From PUMD01 sp964599275 (GTDB taxonomy: Bacteria; Bacillota; Sulfobacillia; SLMV01), in the NCBI GenBank assembly GCA_964599275.1, contig CAZRFK010000001.1, positions 32,960-96,959 on the forward strand: a stretch of 64,000 bases of DNA, written 5' to 3'. The notes beneath the pieces were generated by a model that was given only the letters and a program-made list of their open reading frames with translations, was not told the DNA's origin and did no database searches. A program made the translations under genes and the position numbers. The number at the start of each line of letters is the position of its first letter. Position 1 is the first letter of the stretch. This document shows positions 55,184 to 63,776 of this stretch, in pieces.

Positions 55184-55510
55184 ATGGTACAAACCTTGAT
55201 TCGTTTCGCCGTTGCTGTCTTAGCATTAATGCTGGTTGGATACATTGTTCCTGGGTTCAGTCCTCTTACCATTACGAACGCATTGCTGGCCGCACTGGCC
55301 ATATCGGTGATAGCCTGGGGAATCGAAGCAATTGTCGGCGAAGATATCAGTCCGCGAAGCAGAGGTCTGGTCAGTTTTTTGGTCTCTGCCGCGGTTATAT
55401 GGAGTGTACAATATATTGTTCCTGCCATGAGTGTAACTATCTTGGGAGCCCTTCTTGCCGCTTTGGTAATTGGACTGGTCGATGGTGTTGTACCGACCAC
55501 TGTGCGGTAG
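55184..55510 (+). CDS. Phage holin family-like membrane protein
   Basis: The 108-residue product is almost entirely hydrophobic with four membrane helices (about residues 4-22, 31-48, 62-80 and 83-101) and a conserved GYIVPGF turn. This is the pattern of the superfamily named after mycobacterial four-TM phage holins (YvlD-like), many of which are ordinary membrane proteins in non-prophage contexts. It has a good GAGGTGA site before ATG 55184. No phage genes surround it. It stands alone between hrcA and spoIIP on the plus strand and is followed by a large palindrome. Confidence 0.8.
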   Translation: MVQTLIRFAVAVLALMLVGYIVPGFSPLTITNALLAALAISVIAWGIEAIVGEDISPRSRGLVSFLVSAAVIWSVQYIVPAMSVTILGALLAALVIGLVDGVVPTTVR

Positions 55511-55535
55511 GACTTTATACATCCTTCCTCTAAGC

Positions 55536-55565
55536 ACCCCCGGAAAGAGGCCTCTTTCCGGGGGT
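55536..55565. terminator. Perfect 30-base palindrome after the holin-like gene
   Basis: Both arms are 15 bases with no loop separation (55536-55550 with 55551-55565), G+C rich at the base. No T tract follows on either strand. It may act as a terminator by stem strength alone, or as a protein-binding site. Confidence 0.5.
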
Positions 55566-55693
55566 CCGAACAGACTCATTTCATATCCTTACCTGCAAAT
55601 TAGTATCATTGAATGAAGCAGCATTACAAATACGAAAGCGCAATTTTCTTTTTTATCATGGATACCTGCCCGAAACAGGCGGAGGTGCTGATT

Positions 55694-56896
55694 GTGCAAT
55701 GGCGGCCTGACCGTATTACCATGCTGGTTATTCTTGCGTATTTTATAACTGTCGCGAGCAGCTTTTTACTCATGTGGGCCAACCAACAACCAGCTGACCC
55801 TTTTGACCAACCGGCCACCCCTGTGTTTGGTCAAAAAGATGAGTCTCCTCCTGCCAGCGATAAACTCACCATCCCAGTTTTGGGACAACTGCAGATATCC
55901 ACAGACTCTTACCAAAACATAATAACCCGCGGGATACCCGGGTTAAAAGTTGAAGAACAGCCCACAGAGACTTCGTCATGGTATCAGATATTGGATGAAA
56001 CACTTTACATCTTGACTGATATACGTGTTTCGCAGCCGTTGAGCTATCTGCGGACTTCTTATCCCATGTTATCGCTGGCCATGCCTCCCGGACCCGGAAC
56101 AAAACCTCATTACGTAATGCATCTACCCTCAGACGAATTTTCGGAGGACGAGCCTCCCGGTGAACAACACTCAACTGAGGATGCTAAATCGTCAGAGGAA
56201 AATGACAAAGATTTATGGCTCGGCGAGGATGAACCTGCAGTTATTATTTACCATAGTCATACTCAGGAGTCATTTTGGGATGCAGTGCGGGACGCAACCG
56301 GGGGGCAAAGCCCGCAGGATCCCTTCATTCGTGATGGTGACTACAATATGCTGAGAGTTGGCGAAGAACTGGCTGATGAACTGAACAGCCGTTACGGAGT
56401 GGCCACTATTCATGTCCGCGAATATTTTGATACGCTACCAGATGACACAGGGATGAATCGGGTAGGGGCATACGCCCGCTCCGGAGATAAAATCACCACC
56501 CTGCAAAAAGAGTATCCATCTGCCCGGATCCTCCTTGATGTTCACAGGGATGCCACTCCCCGCGATGTCACTGTCTTTCGCGATGAAGTAACCGGTAAAA
56601 AGGGAGCCAGAGTCATGATGGTAGTTGGCTCAGATACTTATCTGGACCATCCAGAGTGGGAAAAGAATCTTCAGTTTGCAGAAACCATAGCTGACATCAT
56701 GGAGGAGAAATATCCTGGTTTATTTTTGCGCATCCTGCAAAGAGATTATCGTTTCAATCAACACCTTTCTCCAGGAGCACTGCTTCTGGAGATGGGAGGA
56801 GCTGAGAACACCCTTGATGAAGCGTTAAAGAGTGCCCGCATGATGGCCAGAGTCATTGCAATTGCCCTGAAAAGAAACCTGGTTCCAACCCCGTAA
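55694..56896 (+). CDS. spoIIP: Stage II sporulation protein P
   Basis: SpoIIP is an amidase/endopeptidase that cleaves septal peptidoglycan with SpoIID and is anchored with SpoIIM. The product of about 400 residues has an N-terminal membrane helix (ITMLVILAYFITVASSFLLMW). A variable region follows, then the conserved catalytic domain (about residues 165-395) with VIIYHSHTQESFW, the zinc/active-site histidine and glutamate region ILLDVHRDATPRD, and LLLEMGGAENTLDEAL. GTG 55694 has GGAGGTG six bases upstream. A more upstream ATG lacks a good site. In Bacillus spoIIP follows gpr near rpsT, which matches the adjacent rpsT here. Confidence 0.92.
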   Translation: MQWRPDRITMLVILAYFITVASSFLLMWANQQPADPFDQPATPVFGQKDESPPASDKLTIPVLGQLQISTDSYQNIITRGIPGLKVEEQPTETSSWYQILDETLYILTDIRVSQPLSYLRTSYPMLSLAMPPGPGTKPHYVMHLPSDEFSEDEPPGEQHSTEDAKSSEENDKDLWLGEDEPAVIIYHSHTQESFWDAVRDATGGQSPQDPFIRDGDYNMLRVGEELADELNSRYGVATIHVREYFDTLPDDTGMNRVGAYARSGDKITTLQKEYPSARILLDVHRDATPRDVTVFRDEVTGKKGARVMMVVGSDTYLDHPEWEKNLQFAETIADIMEEKYPGLFLRILQRDYRFNQHLSPGALLLEMGGAENTLDEALKSARMMARVIAIALKRNLVPTP

Positions 56897-56947
56897 GCAT
56901 TGAAGGAAAGCTGGTTGTATGCTAAGATGCTTTGGGAGGTGATTTAA

Positions 56948-57235
56948 TTGCCCAAAACTAAATCTGCAGCAAAACGGATAAAAACTTCTGAAAAACGAAG
57001 AAAGCGCAATCAACGTGTAAAAAGCACCATGAGAACAGCTATTCGTAATTTTGAGAACTCCCTGGAAAACGGGAGCGAAGAAGAAATGTCAGAAGCATTG
57101 AGAAAGGCTGTTAGCTGCATAGACCGAGCCGTTTCCAAAGGAGTTCTTCACAGAAACACAGCTGATCGGAGAAAATCCAAGCTGCATAGAAGATTTAATC
57201 AACACACAGGCGAAGACCAGCAAGAAGAAAACTGA
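56948..57235 (+). CDS. rpsT: 30S ribosomal protein S20
   Basis: S20 is a helical-bundle protein of the small subunit. The 95-residue product is very basic at the N terminus (PKTKSAAKRIKTSEKRRKRNQRVKSTMR) and carries the conserved DRAVSKGVLHRNTADRRKSKLHRRFN. The start is TTG 56948 with GGGAGGTGA seven bases upstream. No ATG option fits. E. coli rpsT also uses a UUG start as part of autoregulation, so the same could occur here. An efficient terminator overlaps the stop codon. Confidence 0.97.
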   Translation: MPKTKSAAKRIKTSEKRRKRNQRVKSTMRTAIRNFENSLENGSEEEMSEALRKAVSCIDRAVSKGVLHRNTADRRKSKLHRRFNQHTGEDQQEEN

Positions 57236-57282
57236 AGGCCACACAAACGGAAATACTCCCGTGTAGCCTTCCCTCGCTTTTT
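57234..57282 (+). terminator. Terminator after rpsT
   Basis: A stem with two blocks (GAAGGC and ACAC pairing with GTGT and GCCTTC, outer bases 57234 and 57271) is followed by CCCTCG and five Ts. The stem includes the rpsT stop codon. Confidence 0.75.
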
Positions 57283-57308
57283 GTCGCGGAGCGGGACCAG
57301 TTTGCCCG

Positions 57309-58358
57309 TCAACGGTCTGGTCCCAAGCTGGTCCTTTCTGTTTGAACCTCCGGATCAGAAAGCATAACTACCAGACGCTCTACAGCCAACTCTGCTGGCC
57401 ACTGCCCTTTTTTAATCCCCAGGTCACACTGCCATATTATTTCTAAAGACTGCTGCAGCTCCCTCGAGGTGAAGTTACGTCCCTGCTTGGCATATTTGCG
57501 CACCACAAATCCAGGTAACTCCAGTTCACCGGCAATTTTCCTGTTATTGTACCCGCGACTACGGTAATACTGAGTATGCCAGATTAAACGCACCTGCCTG
57601 GCAATCATAGCCAATAGCATGAGAGGTTCTGCACCATCCTGCAGCATTCTTTTCACCTGCACAACTGCTGTCTCAGCCTGGCGGCGGCCCACTGCATCCA
57701 CCAGAGCAAATATATTCTGCTCAGGAGGCAGACAGGACAGAGTCGAAACATCATCAGCGGTGATCGTACTACGTTTGCCGGCGAAGGTGCATATTTTCTC
57801 CAGCTCCTGTCGGATTAAACTCAAGGGAGCATCATATTCTGCCAGCATCTGAAGTGCCTCACTCGTGATATTTTTTCCACGTGCCCTGGTAATCCTCTTG
57901 ATCCAGTCTCTCAGTTGGGTCCCGTCAGGACGATCACAGGACACTTCCCGTGCATCAACTGATGAACTGATACGGCGGTAAAGGCTTCTGCGCTTGTCTA
58001 ACTTTGAAGTAATTATACATAAACAGTTGCTGAAATTGGGGTTTTCCACATAAGACACCCAACGCTTTGTTTCCTCTTCATCTTTTCCCGCAATAACCGG
58101 AGGATCTACCGCTACTACTAACCTCGTATTGCCGTCGAAAGTGAGTGTACGGCAAGCTCCCAAAACTGTCTCAGCATTGGCCTCATCCCCAACGAACTTC
58201 TGATAATTCAACGAGGAATTCTCCAGATCCCCAATACCCAGCTGCTGTCTCAAGACTTGCAGAAATTCTCGACGGCGTTCGGATTCCTCGCCGTGTAAGA
58301 GATAAACTGCAGCTGTGTCACCCTCTTGTAGTTCGGCGAGCACATCATCAAAATTCAT
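57309..58358 (-). CDS. holA: DNA polymerase III delta subunit
   Basis: Delta opens the sliding clamp in the clamp loader. The 349-residue product has an N-terminal AAA+-like domain (AVYLLHGEESERRREFLQVL). A helical lid follows (LIRQELEKICTFAG), then the C-terminal collar domain with HPYVLRKYARQ-type sequence GFVVRKYAKQGRNFTSRELQQSLEIIWQCDLGIKKG. The start is ATG 58358. It is downstream of rpsT in convergent orientation. comEC-holA-rpsT is a conserved Firmicutes arrangement, here with an M14 peptidase gene inserted between comEC and holA. Confidence 0.93.
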   Translation of the reverse strand: MNFDDVLAELQEGDTAAVYLLHGEESERRREFLQVLRQQLGIGDLENSSLNYQKFVGDEANAETVLGACRTLTFDGNTRLVVAVDPPVIAGKDEEETKRWVSYVENPNFSNCLCIITSKLDKRRSLYRRISSSVDAREVSCDRPDGTQLRDWIKRITRARGKNITSEALQMLAEYDAPLSLIRQELEKICTFAGKRSTITADDVSTLSCLPPEQNIFALVDAVGRRQAETAVVQVKRMLQDGAEPLMLLAMIARQVRLIWHTQYYRSRGYNNRKIAGELELPGFVVRKYAKQGRNFTSRELQQSLEIIWQCDLGIKKGQWPAELAVERLVVMLSDPEVQTERTSLGPDR

Positions 58359-58386
58359 TACTAACCCCCATAAATGTTTCAGGCAT

Positions 58387-60069
58387 TCAGTCCAAAATCA
58401 ATGTTTTCTGCGGAGAACCTGCTCGCTCTCCCTCAATCTCCAGCTTGACATTGGATATATCCTCATCTGTTCCCTTGACCACCCATTCAATTTTTTCTGC
58501 GTTTTTGACAGCAGTCCGCTCACTGGCTGTGCTGCGCCCAGCCAGATGACCAGTGCTGCCGCGAATATCTCCCTTGATCAGTTCAACCCGTTCGGGTAAA
58601 TGCAGAACGAATTCCGGACCATCAGAAAAAATGTTACGACCTTTGCTGGTTGCACTGGTACCCAGCCAACCGCAATTGTGGACCGCAGCTGTAAGCACAT
58701 ATATCTGGGTATCCGAAATTTGTCGTCCGCAGAATTGGTCTATTTTTAGCATCGGCAAGGCAGCACTTGTGCTCAATGCAGCCATAGCATTTTTATGACA
58801 TTCCTGTGCCAAAAACTCGACAGGAGGATTGACCAGATCAAACTTACCCTCGATACCACCTATCTCAACTTCCCCCAGCTGGGGATGCTCAAATGAGGTC
58901 CAGTCATGAAAGGCGCCTGGCACATTTTCATCAAGCCAATTTAGGACCTTTAAATCCTGCTCTTCTTTTGCCTGTGGCGACATCAGAAATCTCTCCTTGA
59001 GAGGTTTTCTATCAACGCCAGCACGCTCGTAAAGGTTCCACAGTTCTGGAGCAAAAACCACTATTCCATGCATCTCGTAAGCAAAATCCACAAAACTACC
59101 ACAGTTGGGACGCTTTTTATCCATGGTCATTGCATCCCAGACCGACTCACAAGGATATCCGGTGATGTTTCTGGCACGACGTCCTAGCTCAGTGAATAAT
59201 CCTAGATCCTGCATATTCATCTCAGCATCTGAGTGAACACATGGAGGTCGAAGATAAATGCCTCCTGTAGTATGAAACGAAGTTGCCGCAGAAATGTTGG
59301 GGTGATCGGCGAAGAATTCAGCAACATTATATGTTTCTGGCTCCGAAAGTGGATAGGGGCCGGCCCCAGACTGCTGCCGAGAATCCTTCCAGTTTGCTGG
59401 ATAGTTTCGATTGAGATCGATTCCCCACCTGGGAGGAGCACTCTCCACTGTGACTCCATCATAGTCCTTGATCATACCTTCTGTATAAAGATTGTAGTAT
59501 TCGCCGCCCTCTTCATCCGGATCCCTTTTGACCATCAGACGCGGATCTTTATCTGATATTTTCCAGCCACCGCTCTGATCAGGTACCCTCATCTGCAAGA
59601 TTTTACCGTCACCGTTAATATCTTCAGGCTGCAGACCACTTGACTGCTCAGTCTGTGCAGGCCAAAGTCGTACGCTGGATCTGAGAGAGTGAGGGCTGGT
59701 TAAATATTTTTCTGAACCATCGGGACTGATACGGGGTACAATGTAATGAGTAAAACGGCTAACAAGGTTTGTCACCTGATCATTCTGCTTATAATTTACC
59801 AGCAGGTAACGAATGAGATAAAGTGCCACCATGGAGCCAGTAACTTCTCCAGCGTGATGATTTGCATCTATATAATGTGCTGGCTTGTCTTCAGCCGGAC
59901 CAGTCCTTTCATCGGTAACAGTTACTACCCAGACGTTTCTGCCTTCATAGCTTTTGCCCATTGAGTCAAGCGACATTAAACTGGGATACTCACGACTTAA
60001 CTGGCGCAGTTGTTCGGTTATCTCCTCGTAGCTTAAATAAGTGTCAAAGTCAAATTGTGGCTGGTTCAT
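58387..60069 (-). CDS. M14 family zinc carboxypeptidase
   Basis: It removes C-terminal residues from peptides with a bound zinc ion. The 560-residue product has the zinc motif NHHAGEVTGSM (His-x-x-Glu, about residues 92-102) and the third ligand in TSFHTTGGIYLRPP. The probable catalytic Glu is in VVFAPELWNLYE. A C-terminal beta-rich domain after about residue 430 follows. There is no signal peptide (MNQPQFDFDTYLSYEEI), so it is probably cytoplasmic, acting on peptides or amino-acid conjugates. It starts at ATG 60069 and lies between comEC and holA. A C-terminal extension of this type is seen in some clostridial family members. Substrate is unknown. Confidence 0.9.
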   Translation of the reverse strand: MNQPQFDFDTYLSYEEITEQLRQLSREYPSLMSLDSMGKSYEGRNVWVVTVTDERTGPAEDKPAHYIDANHHAGEVTGSMVALYLIRYLLVNYKQNDQVTNLVSRFTHYIVPRISPDGSEKYLTSPHSLRSSVRLWPAQTEQSSGLQPEDINGDGKILQMRVPDQSGGWKISDKDPRLMVKRDPDEEGGEYYNLYTEGMIKDYDGVTVESAPPRWGIDLNRNYPANWKDSRQQSGAGPYPLSEPETYNVAEFFADHPNISAATSFHTTGGIYLRPPCVHSDAEMNMQDLGLFTELGRRARNITGYPCESVWDAMTMDKKRPNCGSFVDFAYEMHGIVVFAPELWNLYERAGVDRKPLKERFLMSPQAKEEQDLKVLNWLDENVPGAFHDWTSFEHPQLGEVEIGGIEGKFDLVNPPVEFLAQECHKNAMAALSTSAALPMLKIDQFCGRQISDTQIYVLTAAVHNCGWLGTSATSKGRNIFSDGPEFVLHLPERVELIKGDIRGSTGHLAGRSTASERTAVKNAEKIEWVVKGTDEDISNVKLEIEGERAGSPQKTLILD

Positions 60070-60187
60070 GGTGTGCGGAGCTTTAAATAAGCACCGCCTA
60101 CCCTCCTTTCGTGAAGTAAACTAAACTGACAAGACTCTGCATCGTATTTTAATTTCAACATAGAACAACCAGTTCCCTTTTTACATA

Positions 60188-62623
60188 TCATCGTCCTGCA
60201 AGAGGAAACATGGTTTCTACCCACCACTGTTTTCCATCTGTATGCAGCATCACCGCACCTACTTCCTTGGTAGTCAGGGTCTTCACGCCAGCAGTATGTA
60301 ACCTCTCAATGGTATTTGGACAGGGCATTCCATAGGGGTTTTGCCGCCCCACTGGAACTACAGCCATTACCGGTCTTACCCGGGACAAAAAGCTCCACTG
60401 AGTTGAACGAGCGCCTCCATGATGCCCCACCTTCAACACAGTCGAAGAAAGTCTGGAATCTTCCTTGTGCAGCAGCAACCTTTCTCCCAAACCTTCTACA
60501 TCCCCCATGGCCAGCATTGACCAGCTGCCGTAAGAAATTTTAGCTGCAACACTGCGCTCATTAAGATCCATTCCGGGATCAATATCCTCTGGTGGCCACA
60601 GCACCTCCATCTTAAATTCTCCGGACATAACCGAACCTTCTCTGGAGGACCAAGAAATAGATTCAATTCTATCATCTTCAGCCAGCCAATCACCCCATAT
60701 AGATGGTGACGGCACACGATTTTTGTCCTGTAGATCCTGTGGACCCAACCACAAGTTCCTGACTTTGACATGCTGCAGTAGATCAGAAGTTCCTCCAATG
60801 TGGTCCAGATGACTGTGCGTCAGTATAAGATAATCAATTTCTGCAATGCCCCGGCTCAAAATATAGGGTGCAACCTCTTTTTGGAGGATGGAACCTCCCT
60901 GCCAGTCAAAAGGCCCAGTGTCGATCATTACAGTTTTCCCCCCAGGGTCTTCAATCAAAATGCAATCACCCTGCCCTACATCAAAAAACACAACCCTCAG
61001 CAGGCCTGCTCCAGAATTAGGTGCAAAAAGAACCAGGAGCAAAGTAATGAGCCATATCCCAGCAGCCCTGAATATTTTTGACGACGAAGCTTTTCGCCCC
61101 AACACAGGAGCAGACTCCGGTTCAATCGATTCCAGTTTTGGCGGGGGAAAAACAGCCCACATGGAACCATAAAAAAACAGAAAAAGTCGAGGAACAGGCG
61201 AAGCTGATAGACTCGCCGACATAGAACCAAGCCACTGTACCAAAGTCAATAAAAGTGCCAGTGGACGGCTCGACACCAACAGCAGCAGGTTTGCACCCCC
61301 GGCTGAAGCAACCAGAGCACAAAACCACGCAGATAACATCACCGGAACCATCAACGGGACCAGCAGTGGGTTAACCAGAAGGGCCCAAAGAGAGCAATCA
61401 TTGAAGTGATATAAAATTAAAGGAGCGGTAGCAAGATAAACACCTGTTGAAGCCGCTGCTGTTTTTACAATTAACCCTGAAGTCCATCTTTCGCTGATCA
61501 TCAGAGATATCCACTGTTCTAGTTGTGGAGTTATGCACGCAAGCCCCCAACATGCCGCAAAAGACAGTTGAAACCCAACATCAAAAAGCATCCCTGGATT
61601 GCTCACTAACAGCAAAAGAGCAGCTCCGGCCAGGGAATTGAGGAAATCTCCCTTGAAGCCCAATTTCTGCGACCACAGCCACACCAAAAACAATATCGCA
61701 GCCCGCCATACCGATGGTCTGCCTCCCACCAACTGACAGTACATCAAAACCCCGGAGGCAGCAAAATAGGGCACCGACTTCTGGGGAAGAACAAATGATA
61801 AAACCCAGAGAAGAGCCATCCCAAACACTGCCAAATGCAGGCCAGATATAGCCAGGAGGTGCCCCAGTCCTGCCCGACGAAAATCTTCGAATATCCGATG
61901 GGGAAGTTCACTGCGGATTCCCAGAGTAAGTGCGGCAACAGTTCCAGCAAGTTCCGGGCTTAAATTCGGACCCAGGTTTTTCATCATTCGTTCAAATACT
62001 CTGTGCCGCCACAATCCAATATTCCAAAACGGCGGCGTTGCCTTCTCCATTACCTCTTCTGCAAAATATACATAGCCTATCCCCCGGTTCATAAGATGGT
62101 TGCGATAATCGAAAGTATGAGGATTACGTGCCGCAAATGGACGGGCAAAAACTCCCTCAATCTGGTATTGTCCACCAGAAATTATTGTGTCCTCATCACT
62201 GAAAACCATTATTCGTCTGTTGGTGTAATAGTTTATGTCTCTCCTGTTATCTGAATCTTGTACTGAAAGGACTTTTGCCTCCCACCTCAGCCTGTCACCG
62301 TTTGAAGTAGTTTCAGGATGACTCACAGCCTCAACCAACAAAGGCAGCTGTCGCTCCTCGTTGATTGATAGTGAACCGTCGGTTACAGCAGACACAAAAC
62401 CGATGTAATGAAACCAACCGGCACAGAACACCGCCAGAAGAAGAGAAACCCAGACAATCGTTGGTACAGAGGATCTTCCCCGAAGAAAGTAAGCTCCAGT
62501 AGAAACAAACAATCCCAAAACGACTACTGTTACCACCAACCAGGTGGGAGCCATCTCAAAGTACCCGGCAGATAATATTCCAGCAGCAAAACTGATTGTT
62601 AAAAAACAAAAAGGCCTCTGCAA
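60188..62623 (-). CDS. comEC: DNA internalisation competence protein ComEC
   Basis: ComEC forms the membrane channel for single-stranded DNA uptake. The 811-residue product has two or three helices at the N terminus and an external OB-like domain. The ComEC core follows (about residues 200-500, with LLAISGLHLAVFGMALLWVLS), and a C-terminal metallo-beta-lactamase domain contains ILTHSHLDHIGGTSDLL and VGHHGGARSTQW. The length is normal. The start is TTG 62623 with GGATGA upstream. No comEA gene is next to it. A promoter and palindrome lie immediately upstream. Confidence 0.93.
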   Translation of the reverse strand: MQRPFCFLTISFAAGILSAGYFEMAPTWLVVTVVVLGLFVSTGAYFLRGRSSVPTIVWVSLLLAVFCAGWFHYIGFVSAVTDGSLSINEERQLPLLVEAVSHPETTSNGDRLRWEAKVLSVQDSDNRRDINYYTNRRIMVFSDEDTIISGGQYQIEGVFARPFAARNPHTFDYRNHLMNRGIGYVYFAEEVMEKATPPFWNIGLWRHRVFERMMKNLGPNLSPELAGTVAALTLGIRSELPHRIFEDFRRAGLGHLLAISGLHLAVFGMALLWVLSFVLPQKSVPYFAASGVLMYCQLVGGRPSVWRAAILFLVWLWSQKLGFKGDFLNSLAGAALLLLVSNPGMLFDVGFQLSFAACWGLACITPQLEQWISLMISERWTSGLIVKTAAASTGVYLATAPLILYHFNDCSLWALLVNPLLVPLMVPVMLSAWFCALVASAGGANLLLLVSSRPLALLLTLVQWLGSMSASLSASPVPRLFLFFYGSMWAVFPPPKLESIEPESAPVLGRKASSSKIFRAAGIWLITLLLVLFAPNSGAGLLRVVFFDVGQGDCILIEDPGGKTVMIDTGPFDWQGGSILQKEVAPYILSRGIAEIDYLILTHSHLDHIGGTSDLLQHVKVRNLWLGPQDLQDKNRVPSPSIWGDWLAEDDRIESISWSSREGSVMSGEFKMEVLWPPEDIDPGMDLNERSVAAKISYGSWSMLAMGDVEGLGERLLLHKEDSRLSSTVLKVGHHGGARSTQWSFLSRVRPVMAVVPVGRQNPYGMPCPNTIERLHTAGVKTLTTKEVGAVMLHTDGKQWWVETMFPLAGR

Positions 62624-62661
62624 GCAAATTCATCCAATGGAATGGTCGGCTAATATACTGT

Positions 62662-62690
62662 AGTGTAAATTATTTACATTCCGAAGTCAA
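62662..62690 (-). promoter_or_regulatory. Predicted comEC promoter with palindromic operator
   Basis: Minus-strand TTGACT (62685-62690) and TACACT (62662-62667) are 17 bases apart. A perfect palindrome TGTAAATTATTTACA (62664-62678) covers the -10 box and spacer, so a bound regulator would block transcription. The regulator is unknown. Confidence 0.5.
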
Positions 62691-62724
62691 TGATAGAAGT
62701 TAATTATGAGGTTCTGAAGGGAAG

Positions 62725-62750
62725 GGGGCTCCCCGATAAAGCAGAGCCCC
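62725..62750 (-). terminator. Hairpin after the class IV aminotransferase homologue
   Basis: A seven-base stem (62725-62731 with 62744-62750), 13 bases past the stop. On the minus strand the sequence after the stem is CCTTCCCTTC, so the U tract is poor. Confidence 0.5.
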
Positions 62751-62762
62751 AATGATAAAATT

Positions 62763-63611
62763 TTATCTGTTGCAATGCTCATCGACCAGGTCCTGATAGG
62801 CCTGATATACCTGCCGGTAAACCGGTCCAGGCTTTCCATCTCCCACGTTTTGACCATCCACTTTAACCACTGGTACGATCTCTGTTACCGTACCTCCTAT
62901 AAAAATCTCGTCCGCTCCTATGAATTGCTGAACGGGCACAGCCTGCTCCCTTAATGGCCAATCGTTTTCCTCAGCCAAACGAAGAATACAAAGCCGGGTT
63001 ATGCTTGGCAGAATATTGGCCAGTGGATGAGTATACATCACTCCATCTCTGACGCAGAATGCGGTTCTTGCAGTTGCTTCCGTAACAAAACCATCACGAA
63101 CAAAAAGAGCTTCAAAGGCCCCCTGTCGTTCAGCTCTTGTACGGGCTATGCAATTGGGAAGCAAGCCCACAGTTTTAATGTGACAAAGACCCCACCTGTT
63201 GTCCGGTTGAGTAATGACCGAAACTCCATTGTTGATGATATCTTCGCTGGGACCTGATGCACCCCTGACAAACATGAAGGTGGTTGGTTCACTTTGTTGG
63301 GGCAGGGGATGAGATCTGGGGGCTACTCCACGCGTTATCTGTAAATAAATCATGGCCTCTTTCAATCTGTTGCTCTCAAGCAGTTGTTTGGAAATGTCTA
63401 CAAAGTCGCTATAACTGTAAGGTATATCCATCTCCAGTTCTTCTGCACCTGAGTAAAGTCGTTCCAGGTGTTCCCGCATGCAGAACGTTCTGCCGTTGTA
63501 AACTCTGATTACCTCATACAATCCATCAGCAAAGTTAAACCCTCGATCTTCTGGAGATATACTGGCATCTTCATAAGGTACGAACTCTCCATTCAGAAAG
63601 ACTTCCTGCAT
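62763..63611 (-). CDS. Class IV aminotransferase homologue with altered PLP lysine
   Basis: By overall sequence this is a D-amino-acid aminotransferase/branched-chain aminotransferase type fold. The 282-residue product has VFLNGEFVPYEDASISPEDRGFNFADGLYEVIRVYNGRTF, YLQITRGVAPRSHPLP, DGFVTEATARTAFCVRDG, ILPSITR and EIFIGGTVTEIVPVV in pieces. In known family members the PLP-binding lysine lies in a segment like LLPNVLAKQ. Here the same place reads LLPNCIARTRA, with CGT (Arg) where the Lys is expected. The phosphate-contacting SSS stretch after TEG is also changed to TEATART. It may be inactive or have a different function. The start is ATG 63611 with CAAGGAGG upstream. Confidence 0.82.
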   Translation of the reverse strand: MQEVFLNGEFVPYEDASISPEDRGFNFADGLYEVIRVYNGRTFCMREHLERLYSGAEELEMDIPYSYSDFVDISKQLLESNRLKEAMIYLQITRGVAPRSHPLPQQSEPTTFMFVRGASGPSEDIINNGVSVITQPDNRWGLCHIKTVGLLPNCIARTRAERQGAFEALFVRDGFVTEATARTAFCVRDGVMYTHPLANILPSITRLCILRLAEENDWPLREQAVPVQQFIGADEIFIGGTVTEIVPVVKVDGQNVGDGKPGPVYRQVYQAYQDLVDEHCNR

Positions 63612-63668
63612 TTAACTACCTCCTTGCTCCGTTATCCAAAACATTTGGACTCACCTGTATCTGATAAC

Positions 63669-63674
63669 ATTATA
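63669..63674 (-). promoter_or_regulatory. Possible -10 box of the aminotransferase-like gene
   Basis: Minus-strand TATAAT (perfect consensus) lies 57 bases before the start codon. No good -35 box is seen at 16-18 bases, so activity is uncertain. Confidence 0.35.
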
Positions 63675-63776
63675 CAGGAGTTCAATCTCACAAACACATC
63701 TTCCGTTGCAACCGTCGACAATAAATTCTAGGGTTCACGAAAAGAATGATCACCAGGATGCTGAACTCCACTGAAG

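Noticed and set aside
55184..55510. Prophage remnant because of the holin-like protein
   Set aside because: No other phage gene, integrase or attachment repeat is nearby. The family is common in ordinary bacterial chromosomes.
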